Positions 50,435 to 58,682 of a stretch of 64,000 nt of DNA are shown here, in pieces. The stretch lies in contig CAZARU010000021.1 in assembly GCA_964487605.1 (NCBI GenBank), positions 1 through 64,000 of the forward strand, in the 5' to 3' direction. The number at the start of each line of letters is the position of its first letter. Positions within the stretch are counted from its first letter, which is position 1. This stretch comes from JAJDAH01 sp964487605. Lineage in GTDB: Bacteria; Myxococcota_A; Polyangia; Polyangiales; Polyangiaceae. A program made the translations under genes and the position numbers. The notes under the pieces are model-generated. The model saw only the letters and a program-made list of their open reading frames with translations, was not told the origin of the DNA and searched no databases.

Positions 50435-52056
50435 TGGCGGATCGTAGCGCACCCGGATGGAGCCGTCGCACGCGGATCTTCGCGCTCGTGGTCGCGACGG
50501 GAGCGAGCGTCGCCGGCGCCGTGGCGCTCTGGCCCTCCAGCCGTCCACAGGCCGGATACCCCTTCGCGCGCCGCATGGCGGGGACCCTCGCGAGCCCGCT
50601 CTGGAAGATGGATCCTCGCTCCCTGGATCGGCTGATGCAGGACGACGCGTCCCGACTCGAACGCGCGATCGCCCGGCTGGACCGCGCCCTGAGCGACGCC
50701 GAAGCGCAGGCGAGCGTCCTCAGCGCGGAGAAGGTCGACGACCTGTCGGCGCAGGACCGCGAGATGATTCGAACGCTGTGGTGGTCGGCATTCGAACCCC
50801 TGGTGGCGATCGACGACATCAAGGAGCGCTACGAGCACTGGTACGGAATCGACTACGTGAAGCATCCCGACCTTCACGCGTCGGCCTACACGCTCACCTT
50901 CTCCGGCCTGTGCGCCCAGGTTCGCGCGGGGCACCGGCTGGTCGAGCTCGTGGCCGACAGGAAGCTCGCTCAGAAGCTGTTCGACGAGGCCATGCCCGAA
51001 CTCGGGCTGCCACGGGGCACCTTCAGCGCGCTGCGCGACCGCTTCGCGCGAAGCCGGGACTACGCGGCCATTCCCGTGGGCGCCGAGTGGTACGACCGGT
51101 GGATCGCCAGCCACCTTCCCGACGGATCCCGGCCCAAGCTGCTCGTCGACGCCGTGCGTGGGCCTGCGCTCGGCACCGTCCGTCTCGGCACCGTCCCCGA
51201 GTCCCTCGAGAACAAGGAGGAGATCGTCAGGGGCTGGGCGTTCAGGCGGTGGTTCCCGGTCCAGAAGGGTGCGGCGACGTGGTTCGGGGACACCCGCGTC
51301 GCGCCGCAAGAGCGCCGACTCGTCTCCGACGCGCAGGTGGAGGAGCTGGGGCGTCACCTCCGCCCGGGCGACATCCTGCTGGAGCGCCGCAACTGGTACC
51401 TCTCGAACATCGGGCTGCCCGGTTTCTGGCCGCATGCCGCGCTGTACGTGGGTACGCAGGACGAAGTCAGGAAGACCTTCGACGGCGACGAGGGCGTTCG
51501 CGCCAAGTTCGGGTCGTTCAGCGAGCACCTGGCCAGGTCGCGCCCCGCCGCCTGGCACGCTCTGGGGCAGCGGGACGCCGAAGGCCACCCCAACGTCGTG
51601 GTGGAGGCGGTGAGCGAGGGCGTCACGGCCACGAGCCTCCAGCACTCTTGCGGCGCGGACTACGTCGCGGCGCTCCGACCCAAGCTCGACACGCTGACGC
51701 TCGCGCACGCGGTCGATCGTGCGCTGTCGTACTTCGGTCGGCCCTACGACTTCGACTTCGACTTCGCGACGGACGACGAGGTGGTGTGCAGCGAACTGGT
51801 GGTGAAGGCGTTCGAATCGGGGGACGGCGGGACGCCGAAGCTCGCGGTTCCTTTCGTGACCGTCGCCGGGCGGCGCGCCGTCCCGCCGACGGAGATCGTG
51901 CGACTCTTCGCCGCCGAAATGGGCAAGCCCGAAGCGCAGCTCGAGTTCGTGTACTTCCTGGACGGTCGGGAGAAGTCGAAGGACGCCGTCGTGGCGGACG
52001 CCCAGGCGCTCATCGCGAGCGCGTCGCGACCGAAGTGGGACGTGGCGCAGCCGTAG
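50434..52056 (+). CDS. YiiX-like NlpC/P60-type cysteine hydrolase with N-terminal anchor
   Basis: A 540-aa envelope protein. Residues 14-30 are a signal anchor (IFALVVATGASVAGAVAL). A long helical region rich in Arg, Asp and Leu fills residues 45-300. The C-terminal domain (about 305-460) is of the permuted papain-like YiiX type: LRPGDILLERRNWYLS, the catalytic His in WPHAALYV (about 332), and DDEVVCSELVVKAF with Cys near 451. Members cleave amide or lipid-linked bonds at the envelope. TTG 50434 is the only start that includes the anchor and has a GAGG site 7 nt upstream. Confidence 0.75.
   Translation: MADRSAPGWSRRTRIFALVVATGASVAGAVALWPSSRPQAGYPFARRMAGTLASPLWKMDPRSLDRLMQDDASRLERAIARLDRALSDAEAQASVLSAEKVDDLSAQDREMIRTLWWSAFEPLVAIDDIKERYEHWYGIDYVKHPDLHASAYTLTFSGLCAQVRAGHRLVELVADRKLAQKLFDEAMPELGLPRGTFSALRDRFARSRDYAAIPVGAEWYDRWIASHLPDGSRPKLLVDAVRGPALGTVRLGTVPESLENKEEIVRGWAFRRWFPVQKGAATWFGDTRVAPQERRLVSDAQVEELGRHLRPGDILLERRNWYLSNIGLPGFWPHAALYVGTQDEVRKTFDGDEGVRAKFGSFSEHLARSRPAAWHALGQRDAEGHPNVVVEAVSEGVTATSLQHSCGADYVAALRPKLDTLTLAHAVDRALSYFGRPYDFDFDFATDDEVVCSELVVKAFESGDGGTPKLAVPFVTVAGRRAVPPTEIVRLFAAEMGKPEAQLEFVYFLDGREKSKDAVVADAQALIASASRPKWDVAQP
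50441..50446 (-). promoter_or_regulatory. Candidate -10 hexamer TACGAT
   Basis: On the minus strand TACGAT lies 6 nt upstream of ATG 50434. It lies inside the first codons of the divergent hydrolase gene. Confidence 0.4.
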
Positions 52057-52068
52057 ACGGCGCCACGG

Positions 52069-53226
52069 TCACCTCGCGATGGCGACGTACGTGGGGCCCT
52101 CCGCCGCCAGCCAGGGTATCGCCCGCGCGGTCGACTGGTCGAGGTCGATCACCAGGAGCCGATTGTCGCCCGCGACGCCGGAGAGGCCACGCGTTCCGTC
52201 GGGTCCGACGGCGAATCCGAGGATGAAGCCGCGAACGGGCGCGGCGAGCTCCACGGTCTTCGCGGGTGTGGTCGCGAAGTCGAGGCTGAGGAGCTTCTGA
52301 GAGGCGAACTGCGTGATGGACAGCACGACCTTCTTCGTGCCCGGAATCGCCGTCGCGCCGTAGGGCACGCCGCCGGTGGGCTCGCTCTGCTCGACGAGCA
52401 CCGGAGTCGCCGGATCCGAAACGTCGAGCACCGTGTAGTTCGGCTGGTTCAACGAGTTGGCGACCACGAGCAGCGACGTGCCCTCGACGAACGCCACGCC
52501 CGAAGGATCCCCGGACACGGCCACGGGCACGGAGAGCGAACCCGCCGGATCGGCCGTCCGAAACACCCGCACCGTACCGTCGCTCGCCGCGTTGACGGCG
52601 CCCAGCTCGCCGGAGGCGTCGAGGGCGATCTGCTCGGGGCCACCCCCGACGACCACGCGGTCGCGCACGGCTCGGGAAGCGACGTCCACGATCGCGACGT
52701 GGTCGCTCCCGAAGCACGCGACGTAGGCGGTGGCGCCGTCGGGCGACACGGCGATTCCCATGGGCTTGGGGCCGACGTCCAGCTCGGTGACGGAGCGAGA
52801 GTCGAGATCGACGAACAGGAACGTTCCCGCCTCGCTCGGCACGCCGTCTATCCCGGCGAGCCCGCCCACGACACCGTCGAAGAACCCGGGGGAGACGGAG
52901 ACGAGCGCGGTCTCGCCATCCGGAGTGAGCTCCGTCTCGAGGGGGCCGGGCGAGTACGCCGAAAGATCGATGGTGTCGAGCAGCGCTTCGTCGCGGGTCT
53001 GCGCCCCGTTCACCAGCGCGTCGTAGTCCATCACGCTCAGTGATCTGGCGAGGAAGTCGGCGGTCACCGCGATGCGGCCGTGACCGCCCTCGGCACCTGC
53101 CGAGCCGCCGTCGTCCGAGCCGCCGTCGTTCGAGACGCCGTCGTTCGATGTGCCGCCAGCCCCCTCTTCGGAGCACGCCACGAGCCAGCTCCCCAGGGAC
53201 GCGACGGCGAGGACTGACGCCTTCAT
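52069..53226 (-). CDS. YncE-like beta-propeller lipoprotein
   Basis: A 385-aa exported protein. The signal ends LVAC (Cys18). A short Asp/Gly/Ser linker (residues 20-48) leads to repeated beta-propeller blades with GPKPMGIAVSPDGATAYVAC, GGPEQIALDASGELGAVNAA and GDPSGVAFVEGTSLLVVAN segments typical of 40-residue YncE/NHL-type repeats. No catalytic motif is seen; a binding or scaffold role is likely. ATG 53226 follows a TAGGAT hexamer by 6 nt. It lies 9 bp downstream of the GH35-like gene on the same strand. Confidence 0.78.
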   Translation of the reverse strand: MKASVLAVASLGSWLVACSEEGAGGTSNDGVSNDGGSDDGGSAGAEGGHGRIAVTADFLARSLSVMDYDALVNGAQTRDEALLDTIDLSAYSPGPLETELTPDGETALVSVSPGFFDGVVGGLAGIDGVPSEAGTFLFVDLDSRSVTELDVGPKPMGIAVSPDGATAYVACFGSDHVAIVDVASRAVRDRVVVGGGPEQIALDASGELGAVNAASDGTVRVFRTADPAGSLSVPVAVSGDPSGVAFVEGTSLLVVANSLNQPNYTVLDVSDPATPVLVEQSEPTGGVPYGATAIPGTKKVVLSITQFASQKLLSLDFATTPAKTVELAAPVRGFILGFAVGPDGTRGLSGVAGDNRLLVIDLDQSTARAIPWLAAEGPTYVAIAR

Positions 53227-53232
53227 GCGGCG

Positions 53233-53238
53233 ATCCTA
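53233..53238 (-). promoter_or_regulatory. Candidate -10 hexamer TAGGAT
   Basis: On the minus strand TAGGAT lies 6 nt upstream of ATG 53226. It straddles the stop codon of the preceding gene. Confidence 0.42.
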
Positions 53239-55269
53239 CCGCGAAGGGGCACCCCCGAGCTCGATCATCCGCGCGGTCCGTGCCTCCAGGCGGACGTGGA
53301 GCACCCCGCTCGCCACGTCGATTCGGGCTCCGTGGAGGGCGTCCGCCGCGCGGGTGGCGCCAACGGCGGGCACCGTGCACTCGAGGGCCATTCGCGTCGG
53401 GTTCATCACGAACACGACGGCCGGGCGGCCCTCGGCATCGACGTGGAGCGCGGCGTGGGCCTCGGGCACGCTGGGTCGAAACGTCGGCAGCGCGAGGGCG
53501 TCGATGGCGCGCGCGACCACGGATTGCACCTCATGGGCCGACAGCACGGGGGGAACGCCTGCGCGGGGCGACGGCGGGGGCTCGTCGAGCGGATCGAGAT
53601 CCTCGGACCACGCGGGGCTTCCAGGCCCGAAGCTCACGGGAACCTCGGGGGAGCGCCGGACGGCGCGGAGCACGTGGCGGTCGGCGACCGCTCCGGAAGC
53701 CACGACGACCCACCGAGCGACCCGGAGCGAATGCTCGACGAGATCGCCCTGTACCTCCGCGTAGGCGACGCCCCGTTCGTCGAGCGCGGCCTCGAGCGCG
53801 CGCACGAGCTGGTGGGTCTCGCGCGCCACGCTCGCCGCGAAGCCTTCATCGAAGCTGCCGACGTCGGGACCCACACCGGCAAGGCGCAGCGCCGCGGCGC
53901 TCAACGGGCCGAAGGCGTGGGACACGCGCTCGAGGTGCCGCACGACTCGCGGCACCACGACGTGTACCGGCGTCTCGCGCACGAGGGTCGGGAAGGCCGT
54001 GCGCTGGACCGCGCCGGCAAGGCGCTCCCAGAACTCCGCCGAGGGACGCCTCCGCCCACGCCGGTCGAGAGGCGCGCCGATCCAGCGGTCGCGATCGACG
54101 GCCATGTAGGCGTTGAATCCGCGCAAGCCGTAGGCGAGCGCCGTGAGCGCGGCGAAGGCGTTGTCGGCGTCGTCCAGTGGCGGCAGGAACGGCACGCAGC
54201 CCGCCCCCAGCTCGCACGAGAAGGCAGGGACACCCGCCGCTCGACATCGCTCGGCGACGGCGGAGACCCGCCGCGCAATCTCCCCCCGCTGGGATGGCGA
54301 AGCGACGTGATAGCAGTCGATGCCGACGACATCGACGGTCGCGGCCACTCGTGCCGGATCGAGCGGCGTCGCCGACTCGGCCGGGGGGAGGTTGTGGACG
54401 AAGGGGACCGTGGAGAAGCCGCTCACCCGGAGCGCCTCGGCGAAGCGTCGGAGCGAGTCGGCGACGAGCACGTCTTGAGACAGGGCCCAGTCGAGGTGCG
54501 GCCGGAGCAGGTCGCGGCGATCGTCGTCGCGGCGCACGGGCGGTCGAATGGTGTCGAGCGAGGCCGTGGGAGCGCGGTGCGCCGCTCGCAGGCGATCGTC
54601 GGTCCGGTACCGAGAGCGGAGGAACGCGCGGTGATGTTCGACGGCGTCGGGGTGATGATCCTGGTCGTAGACACCATCGCGGAAGTAGAGCGCGGCTTCG
54701 TTGTCCACCTGGACGAGAACGATGGGGCCATTCGGCCAGCACGACGGACCGAGGACGCGCCCGACGGCGCCATACCACTCGGACACGGCAGCGAAGAACG
54801 CCTCGCTCGCGTGACTGGGGACGGGAAACGCGAGGGGCGGCGCGGGCAGCACGACGCGCCGGCCGGACGGCGAGCGCGCCTGGCACGCGTCGTCCCAGAG
54901 GACACGCTCCGGAATGCCGAATCCCGTGAGCTCCGCGTTCACGTGGGGACCGGGGCGCACGATGGCGTGGAGACCGACCTCCTGGGCGAGCGCGAGGAAC
55001 CGGACGACGTCGAGCCCGGGCTTGCCGTCGGTGAGATCGAACTCGCCCGGAGCGACCTCGTGCACGCTCCACGGAACGTAGGTATCCACCAGGACCAACC
55101 CGAGGTCCCGGACGCCCTCGAGGGCGCTCCGCCAGTGGCGCGGGTCGAGGCGCCAGTAGTGAACGGCCCCCGCCAGGAGCGGGAGCTCGCGCTCGCCCAG
55201 GACGAGACCCGCCCGCGTCAAGCGTACGCGCGGCGCTCCGCTCTGCGATTCGACGGTACCGGACGTCAC
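53236..55269 (-). CDS. Glycoside hydrolase family 35-like (beta-galactosidase-type) protein
   Basis: A 677-aa enzyme with a TIM-barrel start. The opening LPLLAGAVHYWRLDPRHW and TYVPWSVHEVAPGEFDLTD match GH35 beta-galactosidases. The acid/base Glu191 is in VQVDNE and a likely nucleophile is Glu353 in FSCELGAG. C-terminal beta domains follow. No signal peptide is seen, so it would act in the cytoplasm. GTG 55269 is 7 bp after the stop of the upstream hydrolase gene. Galactoside or related glycan substrates are likely, but specificity is unknown. Confidence 0.78.
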   Translation of the reverse strand: MTSGTVESQSGAPRVRLTRAGLVLGERELPLLAGAVHYWRLDPRHWRSALEGVRDLGLVLVDTYVPWSVHEVAPGEFDLTDGKPGLDVVRFLALAQEVGLHAIVRPGPHVNAELTGFGIPERVLWDDACQARSPSGRRVVLPAPPLAFPVPSHASEAFFAAVSEWYGAVGRVLGPSCWPNGPIVLVQVDNEAALYFRDGVYDQDHHPDAVEHHRAFLRSRYRTDDRLRAAHRAPTASLDTIRPPVRRDDDRRDLLRPHLDWALSQDVLVADSLRRFAEALRVSGFSTVPFVHNLPPAESATPLDPARVAATVDVVGIDCYHVASPSQRGEIARRVSAVAERCRAAGVPAFSCELGAGCVPFLPPLDDADNAFAALTALAYGLRGFNAYMAVDRDRWIGAPLDRRGRRRPSAEFWERLAGAVQRTAFPTLVRETPVHVVVPRVVRHLERVSHAFGPLSAAALRLAGVGPDVGSFDEGFAASVARETHQLVRALEAALDERGVAYAEVQGDLVEHSLRVARWVVVASGAVADRHVLRAVRRSPEVPVSFGPGSPAWSEDLDPLDEPPPSPRAGVPPVLSAHEVQSVVARAIDALALPTFRPSVPEAHAALHVDAEGRPAVVFVMNPTRMALECTVPAVGATRAADALHGARIDVASGVLHVRLEARTARMIELGGAPSR

Positions 55270-55276
55270 GGGACGC

Positions 55277-56242
55277 TCAGGCGTGGCGCGCGAGCCAGTG
55301 GACGACCTGGGACTCGAGCCCGAGCGGGGCATTCACGCCGAGATCGGCGTCCCGTGGAAACCCCACGTGACCCCCGCGCGGGAGCCACCTGACGGTGACC
55401 AGGTCCGACACTCGCGCGAGGGGGCCTCGCAGGGTGTCGGCAGGCACCATCGGGTCGTTCTCGGCAGCGACGACCAGCGCCGGCAAGCCCACGCTAGCGA
55501 GGCGCGGAGCGACGCTCACGCGCTCGTAGTAGTCGGTGGCCCCGTCGAAACCCCACCGTGGGGCGACGATGCGATCGTCCCATTCGCGGATGGAATCGAT
55601 GCCACGCGCGACGTCGACGGGCACCGCGACGTTCGACCCGGCCGCGACGCCCTCGTACATCTCGAGCAGCCCGCGCAACACGTGCCACCTGTACGCGCTC
55701 CAGATGGGCCGATCGAACGCCAGGGCGCTGCGATCGAGGTCTACGGGGGCGCACACGGTCGCGATGGCGGCAACGCGCCGCGGAAGTCCCTCGGTGGCGG
55801 CGCGGAGCACGACGTGACCGCCGAGCGAGTACCCCAGCACGAGCAACGTCGCGTAGTCGGCGAGCGCGGGGCTCTGGAGCACCGCACGAAGATCGGACGT
55901 GAGGCCTGCGTGATAGAAATCCGTGCCCCGCCGATCCGCCCCCCGCAGGTTCACGCGGAGTACGCTGAGTCCAGCGTCGATCGCGGCGCGGGCGGCGCGC
56001 CGCATGTACACGCTCTCCGCGCGGCCACCGAGCCCGTGGACGACGACCACGGCTGCCCGCGCGTCGTCGTGTTCGCTGAGGCGGCCGGTGAGCGTGACGA
56101 GCCCCGTGAAATCGTCCTGCACGTCCACCGAGAAATCCGTGAACGGCGGCTCTTCACCGGAGCGGAGCCTTCCGCCGACGTGGGGGCCGAGCGTCCAGAG
56201 ATGACCGGAGACCCTCTCGACCAGCACGTCAGGGACCCGCAC
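55277..56242 (-). CDS. YheT-like alpha/beta hydrolase
   Basis: A 321-aa esterase/hydrolase of the YheT/EMB8 group. It shows AVVVVHGLGGRAESVYMRR, the nucleophile elbow GYSLGG (Ser near 140), FDGATDYYERVSVAPRL typical of YheT, the acid in AENDPMVP and a catalytic His in RGGHVGFP. The substrate is unknown. GTG 56242 overlaps the stop of the upstream lipoprotein gene by 14 bp; GTG 56227 would avoid this. It is followed after 7 bp by the GH35-like gene, forming a three-gene same-strand run. Confidence 0.82.
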   Translation of the reverse strand: MRVPDVLVERVSGHLWTLGPHVGGRLRSGEEPPFTDFSVDVQDDFTGLVTLTGRLSEHDDARAAVVVVHGLGGRAESVYMRRAARAAIDAGLSVLRVNLRGADRRGTDFYHAGLTSDLRAVLQSPALADYATLLVLGYSLGGHVVLRAATEGLPRRVAAIATVCAPVDLDRSALAFDRPIWSAYRWHVLRGLLEMYEGVAAGSNVAVPVDVARGIDSIREWDDRIVAPRWGFDGATDYYERVSVAPRLASVGLPALVVAAENDPMVPADTLRGPLARVSDLVTVRWLPRGGHVGFPRDADLGVNAPLGLESQVVHWLARHA

Positions 56243-57368
56243 CGGCGAGCGTGAACACCGAGCGCGCCTCGGCGGTCAGCCCCATGCGCTGCTGTGCGGG
56301 TCCGTCGGGCTGCCCCGCGGGCTTCAGACCGATGCCGATGGTGTCGGTGATCTCCGCGCTGGACGGGAACGGCTTCGGCCCGATCTTCAGCGTGGCCTCG
56401 GACTGCACGGCGAACTCGACGATCTCGAGCGTCTGCCCGGGCGCCAGACCAGCGAGGTCGATGCGGCGACCGACGGAGTAACGCTTGGTGCTGACGGTCA
56501 TCGTCAGGGTGTCGCCCTCGACCGCCGTCACCTTGCAGAGCCGATAGGCCACCACGTCCGCGCCGCTGTGTTTCTCGCGGCTCGTCACCATCCAGTACGC
56601 TCCGCTCCCGACCGGTTCGGCAGGCGCGGCCACCGCCAGCGTCCCGACGGCCTCGACGGCCGATCGAACGGCCTGATCGAGGCCCGGATCGGCGCCCTTG
56701 GCGAGCTCGTACGCGAGGCCCGTCGCTCCGCCCGCCGCGTTGACGGACCAGCTGACCTTCGTGCCGGCGAGCTTCTTGACGGCCCGGGCAATCTCGTCGG
56801 GGATGGCACCGGGCTGGGTCGGCGCGAGGCTGGCCGCGACCACCTTCGCGGTGACGAGAACCGGCGCGGGCGCCTCGGCGGAGGCCTCCTTCGGCTTCGC
56901 CGATTCGAGCGCGAGCGCGAAGTCCACGGTGGGCAGCGCAGACCTGGGTCCGGTCCGCAGCGACAGCCTGAGGACGCCCTTGGCCTTCGAGCCCGGCGGC
57001 GGCTGAGCGACGATCGTCAACTTCGGATCGGTGCCGGTGCTGCCCACCTTCAGGGTCGGGAGGGAGCCCACGGCGGCTTCACGATCCGCCCGGGCAGCCG
57101 CGAGAACGCCGTCCGAGGGCGGACCGTCACCCTCCTCGTCCGAGGGCGCCGCCGACGCGACCGGGAGCACCTTCTTGAGGTTGGGATCGATGGCGATCTC
57201 GTCGGCGCGCGCGGCGTCCGTCTTCTCGGCCTTCGCCGGAGCCTTCTCTTTCTCGCAACCCGCGGCCAGCGGGAGCGCCACGAGAAGGGGAAGGAAGGTG
57301 GTCGCGGGGCGCCGGAGCGCGGTCCAGAGGTCCGCGGCGGCACGAGTGAGCGAGGCGGGCTGCGCCAT
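56229..57368 (-). CDS. Lipoprotein with beta-rich domain, unknown function
   Basis: A 379-aa exported protein. The signal ends AAGC (Cys38). A Lys/Glu/Ala-rich linker and an acidic stretch lead to a domain with many short strands and Thr/Val/Lys, including LKVGSTGTDPKLTIVAQ, VSWSVNAAGGATGL and RRIDLAGLAPGQTLEIVEF. I recognise no named family. There is no catalytic signature. It may be an envelope binding protein. ATG 57368 is the first Met of the signal peptide. It is divergent from the terB-mglA pair. Confidence 0.65.
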   Translation of the reverse strand: MAQPASLTRAAADLWTALRRPATTFLPLLVALPLAAGCEKEKAPAKAEKTDAARADEIAIDPNLKKVLPVASAAPSDEEGDGPPSDGVLAAARADREAAVGSLPTLKVGSTGTDPKLTIVAQPPPGSKAKGVLRLSLRTGPRSALPTVDFALALESAKPKEASAEAPAPVLVTAKVVAASLAPTQPGAIPDEIARAVKKLAGTKVSWSVNAAGGATGLAYELAKGADPGLDQAVRSAVEAVGTLAVAAPAEPVGSGAYWMVTSREKHSGADVVAYRLCKVTAVEGDTLTMTVSTKRYSVGRRIDLAGLAPGQTLEIVEFAVQSEATLKIGPKPFPSSAEITDTIGIGLKPAGQPDGPAQQRMGLTAEARSVFTLAGAGP

Positions 57369-57493
57369 GGGATGCGTGATCTATTGCCGGGGCGCAACCG
57401 CGGCAAGGGCCCCTGCGGGCGAGCGGAAGGCGCCCGTTCGAGCCGAAATTGCTGGCCGCGCGCGCAGCGTCGCTCGACGCGCCCCGCGTGAGG

Positions 57494-57499
57494 TAGGCT
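57494..57499 (+). promoter_or_regulatory. Candidate -10 hexamer TAGGCT
   Basis: TAGGCT followed by CGG lies 10 nt upstream of ATG 57510. It matches the TANNCTCG form but with a longer gap than most. Confidence 0.3.
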
Positions 57500-57509
57500 C
57501 GGGGGCCTC

Positions 57510-58100
57510 ATGGCACTCGAACCGATCAATCTCGGTGACGTCGAGCGCGGCACGCTCAGGAGCGCCGTCCTGGCCGTCATCAGAAGTCACGCGGACGCCA
57601 AGCAGAGCGCGCTGCCCAGCACCAGCGCGCTCGAGCAAGGGGCGCGCGCCACGGTGAACGACGCGGATACGCCCACGGACGCCTCGCGCCGGTTCCAGGC
57701 GATTCTGGAGATCGCCTACCTCGTGGCGTCGGCGGACGGCTTCGCGGCCGAGGAAGGCGAGGCGCTCGCCGACCTCCTCAATCAGGTGACGGGCGGCGCC
57801 ATCGAGCTGGACGCTTTGAAGCTGCACTTCGCCGACCTCGAGGACGGTTGCGCGATGCTGGGCCGGCGCGAGCGTCTTCGCCGCACGGCTGCGGAGTTCG
57901 GTGAGACGCTGGACCGTTCTCAGACCATGGCGTTCGCCGCGCTCGTCGCGAGCGCCGACGGTGTCCTGGCCGACCCCGAGCTCGACGCGCTGAAGACGCT
58001 GGGGGAGGATCTCGGACTCGATGCCGCCGCGGTGGAAGCGGCCGTCGGCACGGTGGTCTCCCAGCTGCGCGAGCAGCTCGCCGCGGAGGCGAAGTCGTGA
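57510..58100 (+). CDS. TerB-like (tellurite-resistance-type) helical protein
   Basis: A 196-aa cytoplasmic protein with the TerB-like all-helical fold. Two acidic loops, YLVASADGFAAEEGEAL near residue 70 and LVASADGVLADPELDAL near residue 150, repeat the same ASADG-x-E pattern. These may bind a divalent metal. The gene's stop overlaps the GTG of mglA by 4 bp (GTGA), so the two proteins are made together. Family members occur near tellurite-resistance genes and also as isolated signalling proteins; tellurite resistance is not implied here. Confidence 0.75.
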   Translation: MALEPINLGDVERGTLRSAVLAVIRSHADAKQSALPSTSALEQGARATVNDADTPTDASRRFQAILEIAYLVASADGFAAEEGEALADLLNQVTGGAIELDALKLHFADLEDGCAMLGRRERLRRTAAEFGETLDRSQTMAFAALVASADGVLADPELDALKTLGEDLGLDAAAVEAAVGTVVSQLREQLAAEAKS

Positions 58101-58681
58101 GCTACATCAACCACCTGGCCAAGGAGATCAACTGCAAGATCGTCTATTACGGTCCGGGGCTCTGCGGAAAGACGACGAATCTCCAGTACATCTTCGAGAA
58201 GACCAATCCGCAGGCGAAGGGAAAGATGATCTCCCTGGCGACGGAGACCGAGCGGACGCTCTTCTTCGACTTCCTCCCCATCGACCTCGGGTCGGTCAAG
58301 GGGTTCAAGCTACGGTTCCACCTCTACACGGTGCCCGGCCAGGTCTTCTACGACGCGAGCCGCAAGCTCATCCTCCGGGGCGCGGACGGCGTGATCTTCG
58401 TCGCGGACTCCCAGGGGGAGCGCCTGGAAGCGAACCAGGAGAGCCTGGACAACCTCCGGGGAAACCTCACCGAGCACAACCTGGACCTCGATACGGTGCC
58501 GTACGTCATCCAGTACAACAAGGCCGACCTGCCCAACGCGATGAGCGCCGAGGAGCTCAGCGCGCTGCTGAACCCGCGGAAGGTGCCGGAGTTTGCCGCG
58601 AGCGCGCGGACGGGCACCAACGTGTTCGAGACGCTGAAGGCCCTGGCCAAGCAGGTCATGGGCAAGATGGCCCAGCGCTGA
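58097..58681 (+). CDS. MglA-like Ras-family GTPase
   Basis: A 194-aa small GTPase, very close in size and sequence to MglA, the polarity and motility switch of myxobacteria. It has the INCKIVYYGPGLCGKTTNLQ P-loop (residues about 11-30), the MglA hallmark TVPGQVFYDASRKLIL in place of the Ras DTAGQ, and QYNKADLP for guanine recognition. MglB, the usual GAP and partner, is not beside it; the upstream, coupled gene is TerB-like instead. Whether this is the main motility GTPase or a paralogue cannot be told from one window. Confidence 0.92.
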   Translation: MSYINHLAKEINCKIVYYGPGLCGKTTNLQYIFEKTNPQAKGKMISLATETERTLFFDFLPIDLGSVKGFKLRFHLYTVPGQVFYDASRKLILRGADGVIFVADSQGERLEANQESLDNLRGNLTEHNLDLDTVPYVIQYNKADLPNAMSAEELSALLNPRKVPEFAASARTGTNVFETLKALAKQVMGKMAQR

Positions 58682-58682
58682 G

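Noticed and set aside
57510..58100. Possible tellurite-resistance locus based on the TerB-like protein.
   Set aside because: No terC, terD, terZ or other ter genes are near. The context is an MglA-type GTPase.
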